From NCBI RefSeq assembly GCF_032062135.1, contig NC_092861.1, positions 140,485,789 through 140,549,788 of the forward strand: a stretch of DNA of 64,000 bases. Reading direction: 5' to 3'. The notes beneath the pieces were generated by a model, which ran no database searches, was not told the origin of the DNA, and saw nothing but the letters and a program-made list of their open reading frames with translations. This DNA is from Pyxicephalus adspersus. Taxonomy: Eukaryota > Chordata > Amphibia > Anura > Pyxicephalidae. Positions 10,985 through 19,867 of the stretch are shown here, in pieces. Both the position numbers and the translations under genes were made by a program. Position 1 is the first letter of the stretch; each line of letters opens with the position of its first letter.

Positions 10985-11229
10985 AGGTTAATAGGGGTTA
11001 CTTGAGCAATTAACAATCTGTAACTTTCAGGTCAGTTGAACTAACATCAATAATTTTTTTGGCTATCTGTAAAGGTGACAATCTTCTTACTAACCAGCAA
11101 AATAGGAGGCATTCTTTCCACCAACCACCAAGCAAATATACTAGGAGCTTTGGATATAGTAATTATAGAAGAGGTTCCTTGAAAGTTATTTTAAGGGTTC
11201 CTCCATGTTAAAAAGGTCAAGTAACACTG
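10985..11229. mobile_element. Truncated CAGTGTTTCTCAACC hAT-type copy
   Basis: Contains AGGGGTTACTTGAGCAATTA, CTTTCAGGTCAG, TTTTTGGCTATCTGTAAAGG and ends AAAAAGGTCAAGTAACACTG, all family blocks. The first ~35 bp are missing at the junction with MITE copy 1. Confidence 0.75.
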
Positions 11230-11444
11230 ACCTATATCCTAAGCAGTCCCAAAGTTATCCAAGAAAGAATATTGGACTGAATATAATGTATTCTGTCTAA
11301 CACCTTCGTTTATATGAAGTTCTGGTGCACAACCAAAGATTTTTCTTTTTCACACAGATTCCCTTTGAGGTTTTCTTCAAACCGATTGCTTTAAAGAGGA
11401 TAAACAGAGTAAGCCAACAAAAGAAGACCAGGGCACACCGTTAC

Positions 11445-11562
11445 CTGTTTGAGGCCTGTGTTGGTTCTAACCCCACCATGTGACCTCAAATGGCCGTTCA
11501 GAGCTGGTAGACTTCTAAATTCCTTGAAACACACGGAGCACGTTAGCCGGGCTTTAGACATC
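11445..11562 (-). CDS. TRERF1: TRERF1 coding exon 3: C2H2 zinc finger
   Basis: Residues 450 (split codon) to 489. The finger reads [20 protein letters not shown] onward and has a complete C-x2-C-x12-H-x3-H set: Cys458, Cys461, His474, His478. It is nearly identical to the single finger of human TRERF1 (LTCSICLKEFKNLPALNGH). Splice sites are AAAAG|GATG and AACAG|GTAACG; the exon exits in phase 0 after GLKQ, as in human. The finger is thought to mediate DNA or partner binding. Confidence 0.95.
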
Positions 11563-13153
11563 CTTTTCCATCCATTCCAAAAAATAAAAATAACAAACAT
11601 GTCAAACACCACATTCGGATTATCATACCAAGGGATTAGAATTTGGCCTTTACCAAATAAACAATGACTATAACTACAAGTCACACATGTAATTGATGAT
11701 TTATATCCAATGAAATATAGTGTACGTTTTTTTAAGGATGGTCTAACTTAAAGAGACCCTGTCCAAAACTTGTAGAAACAATGGAATAGACTAGGTAGAT
11801 AAACTTGCTACAATCTGCTGTATCCCCAGCGCTGGTCCTACCATGTAAATGATATGCCGGATCTTCATTAGGCCCAGCATGCAGAGCACTGAGCCTGTGT
11901 GCAGGAGATCTGTTCCCGAAAATGGATTCATAGCTGGGTCTATGTCCAGGAGCAGCTCTCTTGTACAACTCCTCATTGCTCTCTATTGTTGGGCTATATC
12001 AAAGAGCAGTTCTCCTGCACACAGTGCTCCATATAGTGGATATTTTCAAAAGTAGTATTCCTGTACACAGCTTCAATGCTCTATATGCTGGGGCCATGTT
12101 TTGGTGCAGTTTTTTTTTTTTGCACAGCCTCAGTGCTGGGGCTACGTTGGGAAGAAGTACTCCTGCGCTTAGCATCTGATCTCTTCTGTATTGTGGGGCT
12201 TTGTTTGGGATCAGTTCTTCTACAAACAGCCCCAATGCTCTATGTGCTGGGGCCATGTTTTGGAGCAGTTTTCTTTTGCACAGCCTCAGTGCTGGGGCTA
12301 CGTTGGGAAGAAGTACTCCTGCGCTTAGCATCTGAACTCTTCTGTATTGTGGGGCTTTGGGAGCAGTTCTTCTACAAACAGCCCCAATGCTCTATATGCT
12401 GGGGCTATGTTTTGGAGCAGTTTTCTTTTGCACAGCCTCAGTGCTGGGGCTACAATGGGAAGAAGTACTCCTGCGCTTAGCCTCTGATCTCGTCTGTATT
12501 CTGGGGCTTTGTTTGGGAGCAGTTCTTCTACAAACAGCCTCAATGCTCTATATGCTGTGGATATGTTTTGGAGCAGTTCTCTTATGCAAAGCTTCAGTGC
12601 TGGGGCTACATTGGGAAGAAGTACTCCTGCGCTTAGCCTCTGATCCCATCTGTATTCTAGGACTATGTTTGGGAGGAGTTCTACAAACAGCCTCAATGCT
12701 CTATCTGCTGTGGCTATGTTGGGTAAAAATTCTCCTGCATTTATCCTCTGTGCCCTTCTATATTCTGGGGCTAAATTTGGGAGCAGTTCTACACACAGTC
12801 TCAGTGTTCTGTATGCTACGACTATGTTTGGAAGCAATTCTCACTACTCTGTGCTGTCAATAATACGTGACACAATAGTCGGTGAAGGAGCATCAGAAGG
12901 CAGACCGGAGCAGAAGAATCTGACCTGGAAATGTTGTATTCTTCATATTTGTACCAACTATAACACTGTAATATGTCAAGTTGTGTCATTGTCCACAAAA
13001 GTAAATAAAGTGTTTAGATAATGTTTGTTCTGCCCTGATAATGTGTTCTAACATGAATTTATAAACTTGTTACAATGATTTGTTCTTGGAAAAAAACACT
13101 TTGTAATTGTGAAATGAGAGCCTGTACTGTAGTGGTACAAAATACACAATTAC
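11563..13153 (-). other. TRERF1 intron 2
   Basis: Dominated by the higher-order minisatellite at about 11820-12850; the rest (11563-11815, 12860-13153) shows nothing recognisable. Confidence 0.75.
11820..12850. repeat. Nested minisatellite, 156-bp higher-order unit of three related sub-repeats
   Basis: The word AAGTACTCCTGCGCTTAGC starts near 12155, 12311, 12463 and 12619, spacings of 156, 152 and 156 bp. Each unit is three diverged sub-repeats of about 54, 45 and 57 bp that all begin GGGGCT(A/T)(C/T)GTT. Flanks (11820-12075 and 12670-12850) contain older, more diverged sub-repeats. Because lengths are multiples of three, long frames stay open on both strands (for example 12357-12863 plus and 12325-12837 minus); these are by-products, not supported genes. 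Confidence 0.92.
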
Positions 13154-13191
13154 CTGTTATTTGGGGAGACAGTCTGTCCATCTGAAACAAG
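13154..13191 (-). CDS. TRERF1: TRERF1 coding exon 2: 38-nt micro-exon
   Basis: A strong pyrimidine tract ending in TTTTTTCATAG precedes CTTGTTTCAGATGG, and the exon ends AACAG|GTAATT. Translated in phase 0 it gives LVSDGQTVSPNN plus two bases, matching the human LPDGRAQPGSPE segment between the WPQ and zinc-finger exons. The two leftover bases join the next exon's first G to make an Arg codon, restoring frame for the zinc finger. Human carries a longer segment here (as remembered), so this exon is short in the frog. An alternative AG lies 10 nt inside the exon. Confidence 0.8.
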
Positions 13192-14139
13192 CTATGAAAA
13201 AAGAAAAGAACTCATGTCATTTTTCTGGAGAGAAAAATTTAGAAATATTATAAGCAGTAACTGTAACATATCATTGTCTTTTATCAGCCCTCTGGCCAAT
13301 GTTTCTATATGAGGAAACTGGAACCTGAGTCTTGCAGCTCCCCCACGCTGGGTGTCAAACAGCGGACATTAAAGACTTCAAATCAGAGGAGGTAATTAGA
13401 AAAAAAAAAAGTAAGGCACATTTGCCATATTGCTGCTTTCCTCTGTTTTAGAAATAATTGTAAGATACACACAACAGGCTCCAAGGCTTAGGTGACAAGG
13501 TGGCAAGGTACAGGCTGCAGTGCTCTTCATTATAAATGGGGCGCTGGGTGTTTTTAAAAGTTTGTCCCCTAAAATATATAATAAAAAGTATCACTATCTG
13601 CACAGAGTTTGCATGTTCTCCCCAAATACATGTGGGTTTCCACCAGGCACCACCTCCAAAAACATAAACTTAGGTTAATAAGGTGTCCCAGAAACTGCCC
13701 TTAACATGCATGGAAATAGGCAGCAAAAATAAAAAAGAATAAAAGTAAATTTGAATTAAGTTGTATTGCCTACATTATTATATGTTCATAAATAAATTTC
13801 CAGTTTAGATTTTAAAAGAAGATGTTCCACCATATCATCTATGAGAGCTCAGGCTGCTTAGGACCAAGCAGGTGGAGAAAATCAATATTGGTTACAGTGG
13901 GCAGTGTGGTTGTCACCTTCCAGTAGTTGTCATACAGGCACTGCCCTCATTACTGTGAGAGATGCTGACCTGATTTTTATAGACTTTACTTGCTTGATCT
14001 TGCCCAGAATTCCACTAAAGACCAGTTATCCTTCCTTAGTGCCATCCTCACTAGGGATGCAAGCTACTTAGCTATCCCTGACCTGCAGGTCTAAAGACCT
14101 TCACTGATACCATATACAAAATATACAGACACCCAGTAC
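13192..14139 (-). other. TRERF1 intron 1 (between coding exons 1 and 2)
   Basis: Holds a SINE fragment at about 13597-13685. No other element recognised. Confidence 0.65.
13597..13685 (+). mobile_element. SINE body fragment
   Basis: GAGTTTGCATGTTCTCCCCA, GTGGGTTTCCACC, CCAAAAACATAAACTTAGGT and TAA follow the body of the tRNA-derived SINE seen more completely at 40.1 kb. Head and tail missing. Confidence 0.65.
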
Positions 14140-15450
14140 CTGTGGCCAAGCTGTGTTAGGAGAGTGGTGTAGACCTTGGTTGCCAAGCATGTAAGTGTTG
14201 TCTGCAGTTAAGACTTGGTGGTGAGTAGTGTTGGCCAAAATCCCCAAAGCCTCCTGGTTGTAGTTGCTATCTAACTGGTCTGCACTGGGCAGTCCCACTG
14301 GACTTTCCATGAGAACTGATTGCTGATTGTCCATGTTATACTGCTTTTGTGGGCTGACCTCTTGTTGTAAATGCTGCTGTGGCTTCATGTTCTGTTTGTA
14401 AGGATGGCGACGCATCTGGGAGTTCTGGTACACATATTGCGGGACTGAGCCCAGCTGAATTAGCTGCATGCTCTGGGAATGGTCCTGCTGGTAATTATCG
14501 GCCTTTGCTGCACAATCTACATTATATGTCTGTTGCTGGAGCTGCAAGTGATGTTGCTGAGTCTGTTGCATGTTGTGATGCATTTCTGTAGACTGCATGG
14601 GATAATACTGAGACATCTGACCATGAAACTGCTGTGTGTGTATTTCTTGAGTTAAAGGTCTCTGCTGCCCTCCTTGATGCTGCTGCATGTAATACTGCAT
14701 CTGCTGGGTTTCTTGTGCAGGCTGCAGTACCTGGTGGGATTGCACCTGTTGCCTGAACTGATTTCCCTGCTGCATTAAAGACTGCGATGATGCATGGGAA
14801 GGGTTCTGCATATACTCATAATAAAAATTTGACTGAGGCTGTTGTAACGAATGCTTCTGAGGCTGGTTTGCCAAGCCCTGGTGCATCTGCTGGGAGACCT
14901 GAGAGTACCTATCAAGGGCAGTAGGTTGCGTCTGATCCTCGCCAGATGCCTTGAATGACAACAGCTGCCTGAGCGTGCTGTCGGCATCCAGCAGTGGTGA
15001 CGGCTGGGATAAACCCTGAGACATGGCATGAATCCTTAAGTTCTGCTGTGCGAAAACTTGTGTGAAAGAGTCCAGTTTGTGTAAGGCCCCACTGGTAGTT
15101 TTTGGATTGCTAAGCTGTGAATAATATCCCTGATATCCATTATTTTGTGAATTCCATTGCATGCTTTGTTCAAAGCAATTTAAACCATTCCGAGCCCGAC
15201 TGTGATTTGCAGATCCGGCGTTTGTCCACTGAGGTGGCCTGGACACTTCCACCTGAGCTCCTGAAGTGACATCTCTGGAGTCCTGAGATAAGTGGGGGGA
15301 CGAGGAAGATGACTCAGAGGCATTCATGTCTACGGAGTCATAACTGTGGTGGAGCACCTGGCTGCTGGGTTGATGTTGCATTTCTTGATAATAAAAATTA
15401 TCGCTGCTGTTGGTGGCAAGGTGAGTCTTGTAGATCTGCTGATCTTCCAT
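14140..15450 (-). CDS. TRERF1: TRERF1 coding exon 1: Q-rich N-terminal region
   Basis: Residues 1-437. The ATG at 15450 sits in a near-ideal Kozak context (CACCATGG) and the protein opens MEDQQIYKTH, close to the human MGDQQLYKT start as remembered. Seen in order: Ser-rich stretch (about 45-51), LHKLDSFTQVFAQQNLRI (123-140, the best conserved block), LRQLL at 160-164, which is an LxxLL nuclear-receptor-type box, then a long Gln/His/Met/Tyr-rich low-complexity segment (about 175-400) typical of transactivation regions. The exon ends CACAG|GTACTG after the TAWPQ residues, phase 0. In the human protein the LxxLL region is reported to contact SF-1; that is family knowledge. No frameshift or stop. 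Confidence 0.95.
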
Positions 15451-15626
15451 GGTGACTGGACTTCCCTGACTTGGTGACAGCAGTGCCCATAAAGGAGAAC
15501 GTCCCTGAGAGATATGTAAGTGGTAATAAAGAGTGCAGTCAAGTATTGAGAGTGCCCATTTATTTGGATGAAGGGTTCTTTGCAATTATAAATACAGAGG
15601 ATCTTCAGACAGGCACGGCGTGGCAT
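15330..15626 (-). CDS. Upstream ORF 2 overlapping the TRERF1 start (98 codons)
   Basis: A second upstream ATG at 15626 (A at -3) opens a 98-codon frame (begins MPRRACLKILCI) that passes through the main ATG at 15450 in a different frame and stops near 15330. Ribosomes that start here cannot initiate at the main ATG, so it would be inhibitory if used. No known domain is visible and the part after 15450 is a shadow of the real CDS; treat it as a regulatory ORF candidate, not a protein gene. Confidence 0.3.
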   Translation of the reverse strand: MPRRACLKILCIYNCKEPFIQINGHSQYLTALFITTYISLRDVLLYGHCCHQVREVQSPWKISRSTRLTLPPTAAIIFIIKKCNINPAARCSTTVMTP

Positions 15627-15678
15627 CTTCACACAGCAGAGGATAAGCCTTGAACAAAACTTTTAACTGAAGCTCCAT
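15451..15678 (-). other. TRERF1: TRERF1 5' leader part of the start-codon exon
   Basis: A pyrimidine-rich tract ending in CAG (minus strand) gives a good 3' splice site just above 15678, so this exon probably starts there and the promoter lies further upstream. The leader is 228 nt. An in-frame TAA (15588-15586) precedes the main ATG, so the CDS cannot extend upstream in this exon. Two upstream ATGs occur (see separate entries). Transcript evidence would be needed to exclude a different leader. Confidence 0.6.
15586..15678 (-). CDS. Upstream ORF 1 in TRERF1 leader (30 codons)
   Basis: ATG is the first trinucleotide after the predicted splice acceptor, with G at +4. The reading frame runs 30 codons (begins MELQLKVLFKAY, ends DPLYL) to a TAA at 15588-15586, 135 nt before the main ATG. 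A fully contained uORF like this usually lowers re-initiation at the main start. Whether its peptide is conserved in other vertebrates is unknown to me; its -3 context depends on the upstream exon, which is not identified. Confidence 0.4.
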   Translation of the reverse strand: MELQLKVLFKAYPLLCEDATPCLSEDPLYL

Positions 15679-17690
15679 CTGCAAAGAGAAAACACAATAC
15701 ATAACCAAAAGGGGACCTATTTAAAAGCAGCGCTTCAGAAAGAACATTATTTTTAGTTTTGAGTCTTTGCTGCTGTCTGTGTCTCTAAAATATGTCCCTG
15801 AGATTTTACCTCCTTTCCACTAAATACTCATAATGCCAAAGAGTATATTCCTCTCTTTAATGTTTTTAAAGGTATGATTTAACCAGTAGTACCTAGTGGT
15901 ACCTGTGGACCTGTAGTAAAGAGCAATGAAAATATGACATAGGAAGGAGCAGGCAGCATCCAGTGCATACTAATTATTTCAAAGACCTGATAAAGTTTGA
16001 ACTTTCATACAATAGAGGAACATTGCACCCTAGCAATGAGACGCCTCCTAATTTGTTGCCCTGACACCACATTACATGCCATGATATGGTCAACAGAATC
16101 CAAAAACCACATGCAAATTTTTGTGGGCCAAGCCAAATGCCATTGGCAGGCAAAACTTTCTTAGACAGCCACCATATTCTGCTGACAGTGAATATATGTT
16201 TAATCCACAGATAAGGTTAGTTTAATTTAAAGTAAAAAGTATTTCTTTACAGTAAAATATGCCAGGAAAACCATACTATACCTTAATATGAGTATGTTCC
16301 TGTCATCACATAATCTGAAAGCTGAAGAATGAGATCATATCAAAAGTATATTTCTGGTCTTCCTCTTTTTTTCTTTGGAACCCATACACAGATGTAAGGC
16401 CTAGAAAACAAAATTAAAAATGAATTATTCGGCAAAAATAATACAAAACCAATTAAAATCATCCCAAAGCTACCAAGATCACCTTTCAGATAATACATCA
16501 GAACACTACCTAGTATAGAACAATTACTATTCATGTTTCTTATTGTTCAGGAGCGGAGCTGCAAAGTTCTGCCTGGTTCTTTTAAAATCAAGTTGGCACA
16601 TTCAAGGAGGTCAACGCCCCTACTTTATCTGCACAAGTTCTGGCTGGCTCTTTATAAATCAAGCCAACTTCTTAGTTGTCTCCATAGTAAATTCAAGAAG
16701 TTGATATCACTGATTGCGTGGTCATTCCCCGAACCAGAATGTGAGCAACTCTTCTAGAACACTGACTGAATACAAAGTGCCATTAGTTTTGCTATGTCTC
16801 ACTATTTCACTGACCAGTGATAGCAGCCAACACTCAATAGAATACCATTTCACTGTGTCACAAGACAGTGGAGGCCAAGACATGATCCCAAAAATGAACA
16901 GTCAGTTATAATGTTCCCAGTAATAGAAGGGCTGTCTATGTACAGTACTTGGAGCCACCAATGACAGCAGCTTAAAAAGTTGGTGAACCTTCCTGATCCA
17001 TACCCTTGGCCATGGAATCAGAGCGGCCACAACAGGTAAATATGGCTCAAAAGAATGTCCAATAGCCAACCACTGGGAGAATCCCCCACTGTTTCTCCTT
17101 GGGAACATTGGTGCATGTGTCAACACCTCTTCTGTCCTCCTTCTGCACAGACAAACACATGAACACATAGTGATGAGAAGTGGCTGAAAGGACTGATTGA
17201 TTAGGTTTAGGTATGTCATTACTATACTGGGCAAAGTGATAAGTTATCTTGTAATACAAACCCCCACCCACTGACATTTATATTCACATTAGTCCCCATC
17301 TGCTCCATCAAGCAGTATGAATAAATGGCACTTTCAGGTATAGATGACCTCCCTATATGCAGAGCTGTACAGCCAATCACCAGATCCAGCCACTGTCACA
17401 TGAAAGAAGAACATATTACCCATGTGGAAGCTCCAACACCATGTGCAAAAAGTTTACATTTGGTGTGGAGAACCATTTTTAGCCTATTTACACTAAAATA
17501 GGTATGCTGATTCTGAAAGTGCAGTTAGTTTTCTTCTATCACGTCAGGTTTTTTCTCTAACGGTTATATTAATGCGATTACTGTAGCGTGGATTTGTATA
17601 GTCTATTCATTTACATGCAAGACAGTGCGGTCAGAGGTTGTGCGCTGCTCTACGTAGTGAATAAGTAAAATTTATTTTCTACTTACACAC
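15679..17690. other. Upstream of the start-codon exon; no gene recognised
   Basis: Probably intron 5' to the start-codon exon. ORFs around 16340-17280 show no homology known to me. 17691-17709 is a pyrimidine-rich tract ending in CAG just before the transposon-like pseudogene. Confidence 0.5.
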
Positions 17691-17711
17691 GTATTTCCTT
17701 TCTTTCAGATC

Positions 17712-19557
17712 ATGTCTGGCTCTGCTGTTTCTCGTTGTAAGTGCCTAAACAACCCTGATTCATTTTGTTATATCTGTGGCAATTTCACCATTCCCAGTCA
17801 AAGGGTGAACATCAGCACATTTGTAGAGCAAGCCTATTTGGCGTATTTCAAAGTTAAACTTGGTAATCAAGATAAGTCTTGGGCCCCTCATAAGGTGTGC
17901 GAACAGTGTGTCGAGGGTTTACCGATGTGGACAAAGGGAACACGTGAGAAGATGCCATTTGGTATTTCAGTGACTGTTACTTTTGTATTCTGAAAACTTC
18001 AAGATATAACAAGAAAAATAAATGTAACATAGAGTATCTTAGTTTACCATCGGCTATACGCCCAGTGGCTCATTCAGATGAAATCCCTGTGCTGGTTTTT
18101 GTTACACTACCCTCCCTTGAAGAACATATTTATGATGATGAACTAGGTGACAACAATGATGAAGAGTTTGAAATTGAAGAGGACTCTGTTTGTAAGGGAT
18201 TTGATCAGCATGAGTTGAGTGATTTGGCACGTGATTTGTGACCATCGAAGAAGGCTTCAGAACTCCTAGCATCAAGACTGCGTGAGAAAAACTTACTTGG
18301 AAAAGGAAAAAAGGTATCGTATTTTCAAACCAGAGAAATTGCATTTCTGCAGTACTTTAGAACTGACAGTGGCTTTGTGTATTGCCATAACATACCTGGT
18401 TTAATGGAGGAATTGGGAATTCCAATCTATAACTATTCGATAGCTCAAAGCGGAGCTTAAAGTGTGTCTTCCTTCACAATGGCAATATATTTAGGTCAGT
18501 CCCAATTGGCCATTCAGTTTCTTATTGTGAAAAAGCCATAAAAAGAGTAATTGGCCCTGAATTATGAAAGCTCTCCAAGGCTGGATAGAATACACTTTCA
18601 TCAGTGAAGCTGGGTGATCCAGCACACCTGGAATGGATCTGGTCCAGGATTCCAGAATAGTCCAGGATAGCAAATTATTTTTAAAAATCCATTCCATGTT
18701 TCTGGATCACCCAGCTTCACTTTTGAAAGTGTATTCTCCCCAGCCTTGGAAAGCTTTAATAAATTAGGGCCATTAAGTTGTTGCAATATCACCAACACAA
18801 TTGGGTCATCTGTGTTGACCTTAAAATGGTATGCTTCCTTCTTCAGCAACGCGGATACACCAAGTATCCCTGTAATCTGTGCATGTGGGACAGCAGAGCT
18901 TGTGAGAGGCATTGGGTGGAAAGGAATTGGCCTCCCAGATCCGTCCTAAAACCAGGTGATCCGAACATTCTACATGAGCCACTTGTTAATAGAAAGAATA
19001 TTATATTCCCACCTCTGCACATGAAACTGGGTCTGATGAAGCAGTTGGTTAAAGCTTTGCCAACTGAAGGAGAACGTTTCAAGTACCTAATTTTGGCATT
19101 TCCTAGCCTGTCATTTGAAATAAATAAATAAATAAAGGGCGGTGTGTTTGATGGTCCACAGATTCGGCAGCTCATCAAAGATGAACATTTCATCAGGACA
19201 ATGTCAAAATAATGCTTTGGTTATCATTCAAAGCCATTGTCAAGGACTGTCTTGGAAACACACGAGCAAATAATTACACAGAAATTGTCTAGAAACTCTT
19301 GGAGAGCTACAAAATGCTTGGTTGCAATATGACCATCAAGGTGCATTTTCTGTATAGCCATCTTTCTAACTTCCTGGAAAACCTTGGTGCAGTCAGTGAT
19401 GAGCAAGGTGAACGATTCCACCAAGATTTGAAGGTCATGGAAGGACGGTATCAGGGTATATGGGATGTACATATGATGGCTGACTATTGTTGGAGCATCC
19501 CGCGGGATTGTCCTAACACTGAACACTCCAGGAAAAGCTATAAGCGTAAATTTTTAC
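17712..19557 (+). pseudogene. Transposon-like Cys-rich protein pseudogene, nearly full length
   Basis: Translated in pieces this matches, from memory, a multi-copy uncharacterised protein family common in insect, cnidarian and fish genomes. N-terminus (17712-17960) CKCLNNPDSFCYICGNF and APHKVCEQCVEG are Cys-pair motifs like zinc knuckles; about 27 nt are lost near 17965, then DCYFC and LPSAIRPVAHSDEIPV follow. The centre has an acidic run, then FDQHELSDLARDL and a stop at 18239. After a MITE insertion (18553-18771) come KYPCNLCMWDSR, FPPLHMKLGLMKQ, GGVFDGPQIRQL and SDEQGERFHQDLKVMEGRYQG. Other damage: an expanded AAAT run near 19125, stops near 19212 and 19289. The start follows a TTTCTTTCAG acceptor-like site. 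Superfamily and function are not known to me; I infer transposon origin from copy number and decay. Confidence 0.8.
18553..18771. mobile_element. Palindromic MITE, copy 2, inserted in the transposon-like gene
   Basis: GGCCCTGAATTATGAAAG ... TTTAATAAATTAGGGCC, flanked by ATT on both sides (18550-18552 and 18772-18774). Host frame resumes after it with residues QYHQHNWVICVDLK. Arms GGTGATCCAGCACACCTGGA and CATGTTTCTGGATCACC pair. Confidence 0.92.
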
Positions 19558-19867
19558 CTTACCCCCCACCCCCCCAGCGGTAATCCCGAGTGTGACTCGG
19601 GGTGGATTTTACTTGCAGAAAGCGGTAAACCCGAGTCACACTATAAATAAACTATAACTATAAATAACTATAAACTATAATAAAAAAAATATATTACAGT
19701 TTATTAAAGTTTATTAATGAATTAATTAAATTTATTAACTATTGGACATATTTTGGGAGTTATGCCTAAGAATTACAGCCTAAAATGTAAAATAAATTTC
19801 CATGCCAAAAAATTGTAATGCTTTTTGCATGGAAATTTGGACAGAATTAGACCGCTAGGGGAGTTAA
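19558..19867. mobile_element. TTAA-flanked MITE with internal TGTGACTCGGG hairpin
   Basis: Left end TTACCCCCCACCCCCCCAGC then GGTAA; right end ACCGCTAGGGGAGTTAA: imperfect inverted repeats of TTAACCCCCTAGCGGT, a very common frog repeat terminus in my experience. TTAA at 19864-19867 suggests a TTAA target (piggyBac- or Kolobok-like). Inside are CCCGAGTGTGACTCGGGG and CCCGAGTCACAC, then an AT-rich core. It starts right where the pseudogene's last residues (RKSYKRKF) end. Confidence 0.75.

Larger units (their letters stand above)
8867..11444 (-). other. TRERF1 intron 3
   Basis: A cluster of mobile-element pieces: Tc1 remnant split by a hAT element (9470-10170), palindromic MITE copy 1 (10794-10980) directly followed by a truncated hAT-type copy (10985-11229). 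8870-9460 and 10180-10790 show nothing recognisable. Confidence 0.7.
1..15678 (-). other. TRERF1: TRERF1 gene, 5' coding half (partial; continues beyond position 1)
   Basis: Gene span on the minus strand from the probable 5' edge of the start-codon exon to the window edge. Nine exons share one continuous frame (phases 0,2,0,0,1,2,1,0,1) and give 815 complete codons: a Q-rich N-terminus, one C2H2 finger, a proline-rich middle and an ELM2 domain. From memory of human TRERF1 (TReP-132, about 1200 aa) the order [61 protein letters not shown] is colinear. The family binds HDAC1/2 through ELM2-SANT and regulates steroidogenic and cell-cycle genes in the nucleus. The SANT exon and C-terminus should lie to the left of position 1; I searched 1-1540 and did not find them. 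Paralogues MIDEAS and ZNF541 fit less well because of the single finger and long Q-rich head. Confidence 0.93.

Noticed and set aside
12325..12863. ORFs of 168-170 codons on both strands in the minisatellite
   Set aside because: They arise because repeat lengths are multiples of three; no known domain, no start or splice context, and opposite strands are equally open.
15451..15585. N-terminal extension of the TRERF1 frame upstream of 15450
   Set aside because: The extension begins at a TTG, an in-frame TAA precedes it at once, and homology to human starts at MEDQQ with an excellent Kozak context.
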